DNA from: Thomasclavelia cocleata
GTDB taxonomy: Bacteria; Bacillota_I; Bacilli_A; Erysipelotrichales; Coprobacillaceae
NCBI RefSeq assembly: GCF_900102365.1
Contig: NZ_FOIN01000001.1
Span: 40,064 to 104,063 of the forward strand
Length of the DNA: 64,000 nucleotides
Reading direction: 5' to 3'
This document shows, in pieces, positions 1 through 9,687 of the stretch. The first letter of the stretch is position 1. Every line of letters starts with the position of its first letter. Both the position numbers and the translations under genes were made by a program. The notes beneath the pieces are model-generated. The model was given only the letters and a program-made list of their open reading frames with translations. It was not told the DNA's origin and did not search any database.

Positions 1-2
1 TA

Positions 3-488
3 AAAGAAAAAGAAGTTAAAGAACTAAGTGATTTGGAAAGGTTATGTTATCTGTTTATAAAGAATGAATATACTGGTATAATAAAAGAGAAAGAAGAAGA
101 CATAATCGGGATGGTGATAAAGATGTATGACAAGTTTAGAAATAATGAGCCAATGTGGTCAATAGCGAATCAGTTAGCATTAGCGAGAATAAGAACAGAA
201 TCATTTAAAGATGAATATCACAGTAAAGGATTAGAAGAGGGAATTGAAATTGGAATAAAACAGGGGGAAAAACAAGGGATTGAAAAAGGAAAAAAAGAAG
301 GATTAGAACAGGGGATAGCGATAGGAAAAAAAGAGATATTTATTGAAATGATTAAAGGAAGATACCATCAGGAATGCAGTAGATGGATAGAAGGATTAAG
401 TGAAAAACAGTTAAAACTAATAAACAAATATATATTTGAAGAAGATGAATTTGAAGTGTTTAAAGAAAGAATAGATAATAGTAATTAG
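3..488 (+). CDS. Rpn-family nuclease/transposase, 3' part (truncated by window edge)
   Basis: The frame is open from the first bases of the window, so the gene starts upstream; about 161 codons are visible. The visible part is the C-terminal region of PD-(D/E)XK nuclease family transposases / Rpn recombination-promoting nucleases. It has an ERLCYLFIKNE segment, then a Gly-rich amphipathic stretch repeating G-x3-G (GLEEGIEIGIKQG...) and a charged helical tail. The catalytic PD-(D/E)XK core lies off the window. Family members are often multicopy and are thought to promote RecA-independent DNA transfer. Assignment rests on the tail pattern only. Confidence 0.6.
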   Translation, partial: KEKEVKELSDLERLCYLFIKNEYTGIIKEKEEDIIGMVIKMYDKFRNNEPMWSIANQLALARIRTESFKDEYHSKGLEEGIEIGIKQGEKQGIEKGKKEGLEQGIAIGKKEIFIEMIKGRYHQECSRWIEGLSEKQLKLINKYIFEEDEFEVFKERIDNSN

Positions 489-809
489 CAAAAAAAGACA
501 ATCAAGTGAAGCTTCTTTACATAATTGAGCAACTCTTTTGGCACAGCTAGGCATAATATGTAAATTAATAAAACACTTGTTGTGTAATACTGTTGAGTTA
601 TATGATTTATTTGTTGCTGAAAATGGCAAAATAGTTTATAAAATCTGTCTTAATATGGTACTTTTTTCATATTTTGTGATATTTTCTTGATTTTTTTAAG
701 GCTGTGAATAATAAATACAATATATTTTTACAAAAAATTTATTGTATTTTGCTCTTTTTTGTTGTATACAATTATGCTATAATAACCTAAATAATTAGGA
801 GGTTATTGT
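489..809. other. Intergenic stretch after the Rpn gene
   Basis: No convincing gene on either strand. The minus strand has a short frame (417-629) encoding a Cys-containing peptide (MPSCAKRVAQLCKEASLDC). It overlaps the end of the Rpn gene antisense, has no good ribosome-binding site, and is probably not a gene. The last 60 bases carry the promoter and Shine-Dalgarno of the next gene. Confidence 0.4.
756..802 (+). promoter_or_regulatory. Putative sigma-A promoter and RBS for the ACT/UPF0210 pair
   Basis: A perfect TATAAT lies at 778-783, with a weak -35 (TTTTTG, 756-761) 16 bp upstream. A strong AGGAGG Shine-Dalgarno at 797-802 sits 7 bases before the ATG at 810. Inferred from the sequence alone. 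Confidence 0.5.
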
Positions 810-1082
810 ATGCAAAAGGGGATTATTACAGTAGTAGGTAAAGATCAGGTTGGAATTATTGCTAAAGTATGTACATATTTAGCAGCTAAACAAGTTAATA
901 TCTTAGATATTTCACAAACTATTATTCAAGAATATTTTAATATGATGATGATTGTAGAATTAAGTTCAATTACTGATGAATTTGGTACTATCTGTGAAGA
1001 GTTAGATAAGTTAGGTGCAGAAATTGGTGTAAACATCAAATTACAACACGAAAACATTTTTAATAAAATGCATCGTATTTAA
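810..1082 (+). CDS. ACT domain-containing protein (UPF0237 family)
   Basis: A 90-residue stand-alone ACT domain: the opening [21 protein letters not shown] and the LDISQTI segment match the beta-alpha-beta ligand-binding core of the UPF0237 family. ACT domains usually bind small molecules such as amino acids and act as sensors. The start is fixed by AGGAGG 7 bases upstream. The gene is followed after 14 bp by the UPF0210 gene, the usual partner of UPF0237 proteins, so the two likely form one operon and perhaps a regulator/enzyme pair. The ligand is unknown. Confidence 0.9.
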   Translation: MQKGIITVVGKDQVGIIAKVCTYLAAKQVNILDISQTIIQEYFNMMMIVELSSITDEFGTICEELDKLGAEIGVNIKLQHENIFNKMHRI

Positions 1083-1096
1083 GGAGAATTTGTAAA

Positions 1097-2461
1097 ATGA
1101 TTAATTTATTTGAAGTTGCAGAAACAAATAAAATGATTGAACAAGAAAATCTTGATGTAAGAACGATTACATTAGGTATCAGTTTATTAGATTGTATGGA
1201 TCATGATGTTGATGTTTTATGCAAAAATATTTATAAAAAGATTACAACTTTAGCAAAAGATTTAGTATCAACAGGTAATCAGATTGAAATGAAGTATGGG
1301 ATACCAATTGTTAATAAACGTATCTCAGTAACACCAATTGGTTTTGTTGGTTCTAACGCTTGTAAAACAACAAGTGATTTTGTTAAAATTGCTAAAGTTT
1401 TAGACAAATGCGCACATGAAACTGGTGTTAATTTCATTGGTGGATATAGTGCAATTGTATCAAAAGGAATGACAAAAGCAGAAGAATTATTAATAAGATC
1501 TATTCCAGAGGCTATGAAGGTGACTAGCAACGTATGTAGTTCTGTTAATGTTGGTTCAACCAAAACTGGTATTAATATGGACGCTGTTAAATTGATGGGA
1601 GAAATAATCAAAGAAACAGCAACTTTAACCAAAGATAATGATTCAATTGGGTGTGCTAAACTAGTTGTTTTATGTAATGCACCTGATGATAATCCATTTA
1701 TGGCTGGAGCTTTCCATGGAGTTAGTGAGGCAGATGCAGTTATTAATGTTGGGGTTAGTGGTCCTGGTGTAGTTAAAAATGCTATTGAAAAAGCAAAGGG
1801 TAAAAATTTTGGCGAATTATGTGAAATTATTAAAAAAACGGCATTTAAGATAACTCGGGTTGGTCAGTTAGTTGCTTTAGAAGCATCAGAAAAATTAGGA
1901 ATCCCATTTGGAATTATTGATTTATCATTAGCACCAACTCCTGCAATTGGCGATAGTATTGCTGATTGTCTTGAAGGAATGGGACTAGACAGTGTAGGGG
2001 CTCCTGGTACAACTGCAGCTCTTGCAATATTAAATGATCAAGTAAAAAAAGGAGGCGTTATGGCTTCTTCATATGTTGGAGGATTAAGCGGAGCATTTAT
2101 TCCAGTTAGTGAAGACCAAGGAATGATTGATGCTGTTAATAGAGGTGCATTAACACTTGAAAAGTTAGAAGCTATGACATGTGTCTGTTCAGTTGGACTT
2201 GATATGATTGCTATTCCAGGAAGTGTGAAAACTAGTACTATTTCTGGCATAATAGCTGATGAAATGGCTATTGGTATGATTAATCAAAAAACTACTGCAG
2301 TTAGAATTATTCCAGTAATTGGTAAAGAAGTAGGAGAGGTTGTTGAATTTGGTGGATTATTAGGTTATGCACCAATTATGCCAGTAAATGAGTTTGGATG
2401 TGCTGAATTTATTAATCGTGGTGGACGAATTCCAGCGCCTATACATAGTTTTAAAAATTAA
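1097..2461 (+). CDS. PFL-like UPF0210 (DUF711) family protein
   Basis: A 454-residue protein of the UPF0210/DUF711 family, which has a pyruvate-formate-lyase-like fold; no reaction is established. Family hallmarks include [12 protein letters not shown] near residue 22, the [12 protein letters not shown] segment, a GVSGPGVV stretch and the Gly-rich C-terminal [22 protein letters not shown]. Length is normal for the family. AAGGAG precedes the ATG. It is cotranscribed with the ACT-domain gene and the pair ends at a hairpin terminator. Confidence 0.92.
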   Translation: MINLFEVAETNKMIEQENLDVRTITLGISLLDCMDHDVDVLCKNIYKKITTLAKDLVSTGNQIEMKYGIPIVNKRISVTPIGFVGSNACKTTSDFVKIAKVLDKCAHETGVNFIGGYSAIVSKGMTKAEELLIRSIPEAMKVTSNVCSSVNVGSTKTGINMDAVKLMGEIIKETATLTKDNDSIGCAKLVVLCNAPDDNPFMAGAFHGVSEADAVINVGVSGPGVVKNAIEKAKGKNFGELCEIIKKTAFKITRVGQLVALEASEKLGIPFGIIDLSLAPTPAIGDSIADCLEGMGLDSVGAPGTTAALAILNDQVKKGGVMASSYVGGLSGAFIPVSEDQGMIDAVNRGALTLEKLEAMTCVCSVGLDMIAIPGSVKTSTISGIIADEMAIGMINQKTTAVRIIPVIGKEVGEVVEFGGLLGYAPIMPVNEFGCAEFINRGGRIPAPIHSFKN

Positions 2462-2483
2462 AAGACGAATTTTCGTCTTTTTA
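2459..2483 (+). terminator. Rho-independent terminator after UPF0210 gene
   Basis: A 9-bp stem (AAAGACGAA / TTCGTCTTT, 2461-2480) with a short loop, followed by T residues. It overlaps the stop codon of the upstream gene. Confidence 0.8.
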
Positions 2484-2506
2484 ATTATTTAGAAAGGAAT
2501 ATAATT

Positions 2507-3736
2507 ATGAATGATTTAATTGTTTTCAGTCCATTATATAAAAATGAGGATGTTAAAATATGTTTTGAATTATATAATGAGATTATTAAAAATAATAATT
2601 TGGACTATGCTAACAGTTTTGTTTCTTTATTAATAAGATTAGCTGAAAAATATAATTTATACGGTAATCTGTTTAATAGTTTACTAACAAATCTATTAAT
2701 AAATAATGAAAATTCATTTTCACTAGCATTAGAGAGAAAACATGATATTGCAATAAATTTAAAGGATATTGTTATAAATGATTTTAAAATAATTTTTAAA
2801 ATGTTTAATACTGATTTTAGTTGTTTAACACTATTACAACAAAATTTAATTAATAATTTTGTTCCATCAAAACCTGTTATTAATCAGGAATTATTTGATA
2901 TTTCGAGATCCCTACAAAATAGTTTAACTAATTGTAAAGATGTTAATGAATTTTATGATACTTTAGAAAAATTCTTTGTAACTTATGGAGTAGGAAAATT
3001 TGGATTAAATAAAGCATTTCGTTATGAAAATAATGAAATTTGTCCTATAATACATATAGGCAACGGGCGATTAGATCAGTTAATTGGATACGAAAGTCAA
3101 AAGAAAATACTTACCAAAAATACTGAAGCATTTTTATCTGGAAAAAAAGCTAATAATGTACTTCTTTATGGTGATAGTGGAACTGGTAAATCAAGCAGTA
3201 TAAAAGCGTTATTAAATGAATATTACAAAGATGGATTACGAATGATAGAAATTTATAAACATCAGTTTAAATATTTACCTAGTATAATTCAGGAACTACA
3301 ATCACGGAATTATAAATTCATTTTATTTATGGATGATTTATCATTTGAAGAATTTGAAATAGAATATAAGTATTTAAAAGCTGTAATTGAAGGTGGACTA
3401 GAAAAGAAACCTGATAACATTTTAATTTACGCAACTAGCAATCGTCGCCATTTAGTCAAACAAACCTGGAGTGATCGTCAAGATCAAGATGAAGTTAATA
3501 TAAATGATGCAAAACAAGAAAAAATTTCATTAAGCTCTAGATTTGGGGTAAAAATATTATATACACATCCAAATCGCCAAAACTATCTTGAAATTGTAGA
3601 TGGCTTAGCTAAACAATATAATCTTCAAATCCCTCAAGAAGAATTACATCAAAAAGCTTTAACTTGGGAGATTCGTTATGGCGGTTTTTCTGGAAGAACA
3701 GCTAAACAATTTATTAATGCAATGTTAGGAAGATAA
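2507..3736 (+). CDS. DUF815 family AAA+ ATPase
   Basis: A 409-residue AAA+ ATPase of the DUF815 family. About 190 residues of helical N-terminal region precede the ATPase core, which has Walker A LLYGDSGTGKSS, Walker B FILFMDDLSFE and a sensor-1-like IYATSNRRH; the C-terminal SSRFGVKILYTHP matches the family. The cellular role is not established. GAAAGGAAT precedes the ATG. It is 11 bp from the following acyltransferase gene, so the two probably form an operon. Confidence 0.9.
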   Translation: MNDLIVFSPLYKNEDVKICFELYNEIIKNNNLDYANSFVSLLIRLAEKYNLYGNLFNSLLTNLLINNENSFSLALERKHDIAINLKDIVINDFKIIFKMFNTDFSCLTLLQQNLINNFVPSKPVINQELFDISRSLQNSLTNCKDVNEFYDTLEKFFVTYGVGKFGLNKAFRYENNEICPIIHIGNGRLDQLIGYESQKKILTKNTEAFLSGKKANNVLLYGDSGTGKSSSIKALLNEYYKDGLRMIEIYKHQFKYLPSIIQELQSRNYKFILFMDDLSFEEFEIEYKYLKAVIEGGLEKKPDNILIYATSNRRHLVKQTWSDRQDQDEVNINDAKQEKISLSSRFGVKILYTHPNRQNYLEIVDGLAKQYNLQIPQEELHQKALTWEIRYGGFSGRTAKQFINAMLGR

Positions 3737-3747
3737 ATAGGAGTTAT

Positions 3748-5475
3748 ATGCAAAAATTATTATTAAAAGACTATGATAAAATCAAACCATATCTAGATGA
3801 TGCTGATTATGAGGGTTATAATTCTAATTTTGTAACAATGATGATGTGGGATCATGAATATGAGATATTTTATGAAATTAAAGAAAATTATTTAATTATG
3901 TTACATACTTATATGAATGAAAAGTTTTTTGCTATGCCATTTTGTAAACCAGAGTATTATCAAGAGGCATTAGAATATATGCTTGAATACGCTAATAAAC
4001 ATAATTTTATTTTTCGAATTGATTTGGCAGTAGAGAAATTTAAAATACTAATTGAAGAATTATATGGTAATAAATTTTTATATTTACATGATGAAGATTT
4101 TGATGATTATATATATAGTAAAGTTTCTTTAGAAACTTTATCTGGTAAAAAAATGCAAAAAAGACGTAATCATTTTAATGCTTTTCTTAAAGAACATCCT
4201 GATTATATATACAAAGAAATTGAAGATGAAGATATTGATAATGTTTTACAATGTCTAAAAAAATGGGATTTTTCCAGAAGAATTGAAGAAAGTGTAGTTT
4301 CTGAATATATTGGTATAGTTTATTTATTAGTACATCGTCATGAACTAAATATTAAAACTGGATGTATTTATATTGATAATAAACTAGAAGCTTTTATAAT
4401 TGGTTCTCCCTTAAAACATAGTACAATTCAGATACATGTTGAAAAAGCTAATAAGGATATTAGGGGATTATATGTTGCAATTGGAAAATTATTTTTAGAA
4501 CAAAATTATGAAAATTATGAATTTGTAAATCGTGAAGAAGATATGGGATTAGAATCTTTGCGTAAAGCAAAAAGAGCACTGCATCCAGTAAAATTGTTAA
4601 AAAAATATACTATTATTTTAAACAACCAAACTATCAATCAAGCTAGTGATAAAGATTTATATAATATTATAGATTTATGGCGTAGTAGTTTTGAAGATGA
4701 AGATGAAAAATCAACTAATTTCTATTTTATGAATCGTTATCAAAAAGAAAATACTTATGTATTAAAGAATAATGATTTAGTAGTATCAATGCTTCAAATT
4801 ATTCCTTATACACTTATTTTTAATGAAAAAGAAGAAGATGTATACTTTATTTTAGGAGTGGCTACTAACAAGACATATCGAAAACAAGGATTAATGAAAA
4901 AATTAATGAATTATGTATTATCCTTATCAAAGTATCAAAACGCTAAAATAATCTTACAAGCATATAATCCCGAATTATATTATCAATTTGGTTTTTCTCA
5001 AGATTATTATCACAAAGTAACAGAAGTTGATAATAATTTATATGAAGATAATTTTCTAATTAAAACAGCAAATAATAATGATTATATTAAATTATTAAAT
5101 CTTTATAATCAATTCTGTAAAAAGTATACAGGTTATCGAAAAAGAAATATTGAATATTACCAAAATTATTTAGCATTAAGATGTGAAGCTTTTGATGAAA
5201 AAATCAAAGTATTTGATTTAAACAACAAATCAATTGGTTATGTAATATATAGCGAAGAAGATGTAGTAATAAAAATATCAGAAATCATATATTTAGAGCA
5301 AGCTTATTTAGATATGATAATTGGGCACTTTATGATTTTTGATAAAAAAGTAATTATTGAAAGTGATTTAAAAGCTATAATTAAAGGTGATTATAAATAT
5401 GTATGTACGATGATGTCTAACTTCTTAGAAAATAATTTTCAAGATAATAATTTTTATATAAATGAATGTTTATAA
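3748..5475 (+). CDS. Two-domain protein: DUF2156 acyltransferase plus GNAT acetyltransferase
   Basis: A 575-residue fusion. Residues ~1-285 match DUF2156, the GNAT-like fold shared with the C-terminal catalytic part of phosphatidylglycerol lysyltransferases (opening LLLKDYDKIKPYLDDADYEG; KKMQKRRNHFNAFLK). Residues ~295-575 are an Eis-like GNAT domain with the acetyl-CoA motif ILGVATNKTYRKQGLMKKLM. No membrane segments are seen, so it is not a complete lipid flippase/synthase. Substrates are unknown. It follows the DUF815 ATPase with an AGGAG site and is closed by a long hairpin. Confidence 0.82.
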   Translation: MQKLLLKDYDKIKPYLDDADYEGYNSNFVTMMMWDHEYEIFYEIKENYLIMLHTYMNEKFFAMPFCKPEYYQEALEYMLEYANKHNFIFRIDLAVEKFKILIEELYGNKFLYLHDEDFDDYIYSKVSLETLSGKKMQKRRNHFNAFLKEHPDYIYKEIEDEDIDNVLQCLKKWDFSRRIEESVVSEYIGIVYLLVHRHELNIKTGCIYIDNKLEAFIIGSPLKHSTIQIHVEKANKDIRGLYVAIGKLFLEQNYENYEFVNREEDMGLESLRKAKRALHPVKLLKKYTIILNNQTINQASDKDLYNIIDLWRSSFEDEDEKSTNFYFMNRYQKENTYVLKNNDLVVSMLQIIPYTLIFNEKEEDVYFILGVATNKTYRKQGLMKKLMNYVLSLSKYQNAKIILQAYNPELYYQFGFSQDYYHKVTEVDNNLYEDNFLIKTANNNDYIKLLNLYNQFCKKYTGYRKRNIEYYQNYLALRCEAFDEKIKVFDLNNKSIGYVIYSEEDVVIKISEIIYLEQAYLDMIIGHFMIFDKKVIIESDLKAIIKGDYKYVCTMMSNFLENNFQDNNFYINECL

Positions 5476-5476
5476 A

Positions 5477-5528
5477 CAATGATATTAAAGAGCGATATCC
5501 ACTAAAATATCGCTCTTTAATATCATTG
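5477..5528 (+). terminator. 22-bp perfect inverted repeat (hairpin) after the GNAT gene
   Basis: Arms 5477-5498 and 5507-5528 are perfectly complementary over 22 bp with an 8-base loop (CCACTAAA). The stem core reads AAGAGCGATAT. It lies just after the stop codon and is likely the operon terminator, although no clear T run follows the 3' arm, which is unusual. Confidence 0.6.
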
Positions 5529-5767
5529 TACAACTTCGCATAATGAATATTATGTAATTTATTTGTGAATATTTTACACGCAATACAAAAACTTCTTTTT
5601 TTACTATCTACAAAATTCCCTTAATAAATTCGCCATTATTCGCTATTAAACGCTATCTAATGACTATAAATAACGAATTGTTTTAGATAATCAGTAAATC
5701 AGTTTTCTAATTTTATAAATATAATATTAATTAAAAAAACTTTCTTTTATTTCTACTTTTGTATCTT

Positions 5768-5796
5768 TATAATAGATTTTGTCAATGTTTGGAGGG
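5768..5796 (+). promoter_or_regulatory. spo0A upstream region: TATAAT, 0A-box-like site and RBS
   Basis: A TATAAT hexamer is at 5768-5773. TTTTGTCAAT at 5777-5786 resembles the Spo0A-binding consensus TTTGTCRAA with one change, which would fit autoregulation. GGAGGG at 5791-5796 is the ribosome-binding site. The -35 is not obvious. The rest of the 5529-5767 gap is AT-rich with no gene seen. Confidence 0.4.
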
Positions 5797-5802
5797 ATAA
5801 AG

Positions 5803-6615
5803 ATGACTAAAACAAACTGTTATACAGTATATATATTAGAGGAAAATAAAGAACTAGCTAATTTGATTAGTAAACATTTAGGATTGTTAAAGAATTATAA
5901 AATTCTAGGGATAAGTGATAATGCAAAAAACTGCATAGATTTTTTATCATATAATAAATGTAATCTTTTTATAATTGATTTAATGCTTTCTAAAGTTGAT
6001 GGTATCGGTGTATTACAGAAATTAAAAGAAATAAATAATAATGCATATGAAAAAGTTATTTGTATATCACATTTTAATAATCCTGTTATATATGAATTAC
6101 TAGATAGTTTAGATGTTACATATTGCATTAAAGCACCAATTAGTATACAATCTTTTATTTATACAATTAATTCCATCATGAATATAAATATTGAAGAAAT
6201 TGATATAAGACAAACTTCTGAAAAATATAAAAAAGTAAAGTTAGAAAATGAAATAACTACTATATTAAAAGATGTGGGAATCCCTGCACATATCAAAGGC
6301 TATTTATATCTTAGAACAGCTATTATGCTGGTATATTATGATATTGAATTATTAGGTCAAATAACCAAAAGATTATATCCTGAAATTGCTTGTCAGTATA
6401 GTACTACTGCTTCGAGAGTTGAAAAAGCTATTCGTCATGCAATAGGAATTGCATGGAATCAAGATGGAGGTATTGAAATAAATAAAATTATTAGAACTAC
6501 TTCAAATAAAAAGAAATCTAAACCTACTAATTCAGAATTTATTGCTTTAGTGGCTGATAATCTTAGAATTCAAGAACGATTAAAACTCGATTATACAATA
6601 AAAAAAGGAGTTTAA
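5803..6615 (+). CDS. spo0A: Sporulation transcription factor Spo0A
   Basis: The master response regulator of sporulation, 270 residues from the ATG at 5803, chosen because GGAGGG sits 6 bases upstream; an ATG at 5779 would add 8 unlikely residues. The N-terminal receiver domain has the phosphoacceptor Asp59 (FIIDLML), Ser89 at the Thr/Ser switch position and Lys110. The acidic pair is Glu13-Glu14 (LEEN) rather than the usual Asp-Asp. The C-terminal DNA-binding effector is well conserved (GIPAHIKGYLYLR; ITKRLYP; STTASRVEKAIRHAI). It stands alone between two convergent hairpins. Confidence 0.95.
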   Translation: MTKTNCYTVYILEENKELANLISKHLGLLKNYKILGISDNAKNCIDFLSYNKCNLFIIDLMLSKVDGIGVLQKLKEINNNAYEKVICISHFNNPVIYELLDSLDVTYCIKAPISIQSFIYTINSIMNINIEEIDIRQTSEKYKKVKLENEITTILKDVGIPAHIKGYLYLRTAIMLVYYDIELLGQITKRLYPEIACQYSTTASRVEKAIRHAIGIAWNQDGGIEINKIIRTTSNKKKSKPTNSEFIALVADNLRIQERLKLDYTIKKGV

Positions 6616-6625
6616 AACTCCTTTT
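6603..6625 (+). terminator. Bidirectional terminator between spo0A and the convergent operon
   Basis: An 11-bp perfect repeat (AAAAGGAGTTT / AAACTCCTTTT) overlaps the spo0A stop codon. A T run on one side and an A run on the other let it act for both spo0A and the converging minus-strand membrane-protein gene. Confidence 0.8.
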
Positions 6626-6908
6626 ATAGAAATAAATTATTAATAAAAGCAGCAGTATTTATAATAATAAAAACAATACCAACTATTAATAAATAAAGAT
6701 ATAATTTAATATGTTTATCTTTTTTATAATTATTGAATAAAGCTAACATCGCACATATAATTAATACCATTGTAATAATATAAAATACTGTTATACTTAA
6801 AGATGATTTTGTCAGCAAACCTGCAGCGAGAATAAAAGTTCCCACTGCATATGCTAAAATTGACATGACTATTAATCGTTTACTATTTTCTTCCATAAAA
6901 TTCTCCAT
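6624..6908 (-). CDS. Small membrane protein of unknown function
   Basis: A 94-residue protein with three predicted membrane helices (about residues 10-32, 37-58 and 67-91) separated by a basic loop NNYKKDKHIK. No family recognised. Its ATG overlaps the deoB stop codon (TAATG), so it is translationally coupled to deoB and is the last gene of that operon. Confidence 0.7.
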   Translation of the reverse strand: MENFMEENSKRLIVMSILAYAVGTFILAAGLLTKSSLSITVFYIITMVLIICAMLALFNNYKKDKHIKLYLYLLIVGIVFIIINTAAFINNLFL

Positions 6909-8089
6909 TAAATTATTTTATTTAAAATTGAACATCCAACTAATGGTAAAGAGACTCCAAAGTTATCTGCGATAGTTGCTCCAATAACTGCAAAAGAATC
7001 CATTTGCTCTAAGTGATGTGGTTTTATAAGTTCTTTTGAATAAATTAGCAAAGGTACTTGTTCACGAGTATGATCTGTACCTTTATATGTAGGGTCATTA
7101 CCATGATCACTAGTGATCATCAATAGATCATCATGATTTAAATATTTCATTAATTCTTCTAATTGGTTATCAAATTCCTTAATTGCTTTACCATACCCCT
7201 TAGGATCTCGTCGATGTCCGTAAACAGCATCAAAATCAACTAGATTAACAAAACACAACCCAGTAAAATCAGTTTTTGATAATTCAATAGTCCTATTCAT
7301 ACCATTTTGGTTATTAATAGTTTTTACTTTTTTTGTAATACCTTGATTAACAAAAATATCAGGAATCTTACCAACTCCAATCACATCATATTCAGCTGTT
7401 TTTAAAGCTTCAAGAACAGTTGGTGCAAAAGGCGGTAAAGCTAAATCATGACAATTAGCTGTTCGTTTAAATTCCCCTGCTTTTTTTCCAATATATGGTC
7501 GAGCAATTATTCTCCCCACTTTCCAACGTTCATCCATAGCTAATTCACGAGCTATTTTACATGCATCATATAACTCTTGAAGTGGAATAACTTCTTCGTT
7601 AGCAGCAATTTGAAAGACTGAATCGGCTGAAGTGTATACAATCCAATCACCTGTTTTTATTTGATGTTCACCGTATTCATCAAGAATTTCGGTACCACTA
7701 GCGGCTTTGTTACCAACACACTTTCGCCCTGTTTTTTCTTCAAATAATTTGATGAATTGATCAGGAAAACCCGTTTCTGTAAATGTCACAAATGGCTTTT
7801 CTGTTTTTAATCCCATCATTTCCCAATGACCAGTTATTGTATCTTTTCCTTTAGAAATTTCATTTAATGCCAAAGTATAACCTAATTGTGATTTTAATGG
7901 ATAAATACCTTTAAAATTTCCTAAATTACCTAGACCTAACCCTTCTAAATTTGGTAAGTCTAAACCATCACAATAATCGCATATATGTTGCAAAGTGTTA
8001 GCCCCTTCATCATTATACGATTTAGCATCTTTAGCATTACCAATTCCTAAAGAATCACATACAATTAAAAAAATACGTTTATATTTCAT
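6908..8089 (-). CDS. deoB: Phosphopentomutase
   Basis: Interconverts ribose/deoxyribose 1- and 5-phosphates in nucleoside salvage; cytosolic, Mn-dependent, alkaline-phosphatase superfamily. 393 residues, normal for the family. The metal site is visible in RIFLIVCDSLGIGNAKDA at the N-terminus and TSDHGNDPTYKGTDHTREQ near the C-terminus; GHWEMMGL is the family signature region. AAAAGGAGG precedes the ATG. It lies 18 bp downstream of xerD, an arrangement known from other Firmicutes. Confidence 0.96.
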   Translation of the reverse strand: MKYKRIFLIVCDSLGIGNAKDAKSYNDEGANTLQHICDYCDGLDLPNLEGLGLGNLGNFKGIYPLKSQLGYTLALNEISKGKDTITGHWEMMGLKTEKPFVTFTETGFPDQFIKLFEEKTGRKCVGNKAASGTEILDEYGEHQIKTGDWIVYTSADSVFQIAANEEVIPLQELYDACKIARELAMDERWKVGRIIARPYIGKKAGEFKRTANCHDLALPPFAPTVLEALKTAEYDVIGVGKIPDIFVNQGITKKVKTINNQNGMNRTIELSKTDFTGLCFVNLVDFDAVYGHRRDPKGYGKAIKEFDNQLEELMKYLNHDDLLMITSDHGNDPTYKGTDHTREQVPLLIYSKELIKPHHLEQMDSFAVIGATIADNFGVSLPLVGCSILNKII

Positions 8090-8107
8090 TTTTTCCTCCT
8101 TTTAGAT

Positions 8108-9022
8108 TTATTCTATACTATCATCTTTTTTCTTCATTCGTGGATGAAACTGCTGATATTCGTTTTTAATTTTTTGATTAGATATATGTGTATAAATAGT
8201 TGTTGTACTTATATCACTATGCCCCAATAATTCTTGAATTGAACGTAAATCTGCTCCATTTTCTAAAAGATGTGTCGCAAAACTATGACGTATAGTATGA
8301 GGTGAAATTTTTTTGTTGATAGAAGTTTTATTAATAACTTGCTTTAAGATAATATAAAATTCCTCTCTACTTAATTTATTACCATGATTATTAAAAAATA
8401 GTAAAGAAGATTCTTTTTTTATAAATTTATCACGATACTGATTCAAATATACATCTAAAATTATTTTAGCAATTTCACCAATTGGTACAATCCGCTCTTT
8501 ATCCCCTTTTCCAACGACTTTTATATATCCCATATATAGATTTATAGAACTTACATTTAAGTTTATTAATTCCGATACTCGTAATCCTGTAGCATACATC
8601 AATTCCAACATGCAACGATTACGACAACTGATGTGATCGTTTATCTTAATAGTTTCTAGAATTTCTTGCATTTCTGTAGTACTTAATATTACAGGTAATT
8701 TTTTGTTTATCTTAGGTAAATCAAAGTTACTTATAATATTAACATCAATAATTTTTTCTTTTATTAAAAAATTAAAAAACATTCTTAATGAAACCAATTT
8801 TCTTGTTATAGAAGCAGAAGTGTTTGTTTTTCCTAATTCTTTTAAATATAAACGAATATGTTCTTTTGAAAGCTCCTCTATTTTATTAATCTGAAAACTA
8901 TCATTTAAATAAATAGAAAACTTTTTTAAATCACTAATATAAGCAATAACTGTATTCTTACTAAGCCCTTTTTCAACAATTAAATATTGTCGATATTCAT
9001 TTATAGCTTCAATTATTACCAT
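8108..9022 (-). CDS. xerD: Site-specific tyrosine recombinase XerD
   Basis: Resolves chromosome dimers at dif together with XerC. 304 residues: SAM-like core-binding domain at ~1-95, catalytic domain after 110. Catalytic residues seen: Arg148 (ATGLRVSEL), Lys172 (GKGDKER), His242 and Arg245 (HTIRHSFATH), His268 (LGHSDIS) and Tyr277 (TTIYTH). AGGTGA lies upstream of the ATG. It is the first gene of the xerD-deoB-membrane protein run. Confidence 0.93.
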   Translation of the reverse strand: MVIIEAINEYRQYLIVEKGLSKNTVIAYISDLKKFSIYLNDSFQINKIEELSKEHIRLYLKELGKTNTSASITRKLVSLRMFFNFLIKEKIIDVNIISNFDLPKINKKLPVILSTTEMQEILETIKINDHISCRNRCMLELMYATGLRVSELINLNVSSINLYMGYIKVVGKGDKERIVPIGEIAKIILDVYLNQYRDKFIKKESSLLFFNNHGNKLSREEFYIILKQVINKTSINKKISPHTIRHSFATHLLENGADLRSIQELLGHSDISTTTIYTHISNQKIKNEYQQFHPRMKKKDDSIE

Positions 9023-9073
9023 GTTTAACTATCACCTCATTTACCTGCTATTATATCACGATTAACTAGGTAA

Positions 9074-9637
9074 CTAAAGTGCATAGACCTTAAAAGCCAT
9101 TGAAATGGTTACAATTATTAAAATTATAATAACATAATCTAAAATATAATTAATAATTTTACGACTATTAAAAACTTCTCTAGTAATAAATGATATCGTA
9201 AGACAATTTAAAGACAGCCTAAGAGATATAATAGAAATTACATAAACTAGAATTAATTCAATTAACATTTGTGGTATATATCCTAAAAAAAACATACCCA
9301 TACTAAACTCATTTAATGTAAAATAAAAAATAGTTGCTAAAGTTAACTGTATTCCTTTTGAAAAAATAATAAAACTATTAAAAAAGATTCCCAAAAAACT
9401 AGTAGAGATAAACAATGATAAGAATATGTATACACCTGTAATTGTCATATATAAATTATAATTATTTGTTATTTCATTATCTTTATAAAAAAATATATAC
9501 TTGCAAAGATTAATCAGATTTTCACTGCCATAAAAATAATAAATAATTCCAAAGATGATTCCACATCCTAATAAAACAAAAGAAAAAATATTTATTAGTA
9601 ATTTTTCATTTTTAAAAATTTTATTTAAAATGCCCAT
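9074..9637 (-). CDS. spoIIM: Stage II sporulation protein M
   Basis: A polytopic membrane protein, 187 residues, with an N-terminal helix (INIFSFVLLGCGIIFGIIYYF) and later hydrophobic segments typical of SpoIIM. SpoIIM works with SpoIID and SpoIIP in septal peptidoglycan hydrolysis and engulfment of the forespore. The ATG at 9637 is chosen because GGAGG lies 8 bases upstream; 11 further residues upstream are open but lack a site. SpoIIM is poorly conserved in sequence, so the call rests partly on topology and on its place beside xerD, as in other spore formers. Confidence 0.7.
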   Translation of the reverse strand: MGILNKIFKNEKLLINIFSFVLLGCGIIFGIIYYFYGSENLINLCKYIFFYKDNEITNNYNLYMTITGVYIFLSLFISTSFLGIFFNSFIIFSKGIQLTLATIFYFTLNEFSMGMFFLGYIPQMLIELILVYVISIISLRLSLNCLTISFITREVFNSRKIINYILDYVIIILIIVTISMAFKVYAL

Positions 9638-9687
9638 AAGTAGACCTCCGTTTATACAACTTATGAGCAAGAAATTATTTTATTCAT

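Noticed and set aside
417-629. Minus-strand 70-codon frame after the Rpn gene
   Set aside because: Overlaps the Rpn gene antisense and lacks a ribosome-binding site.
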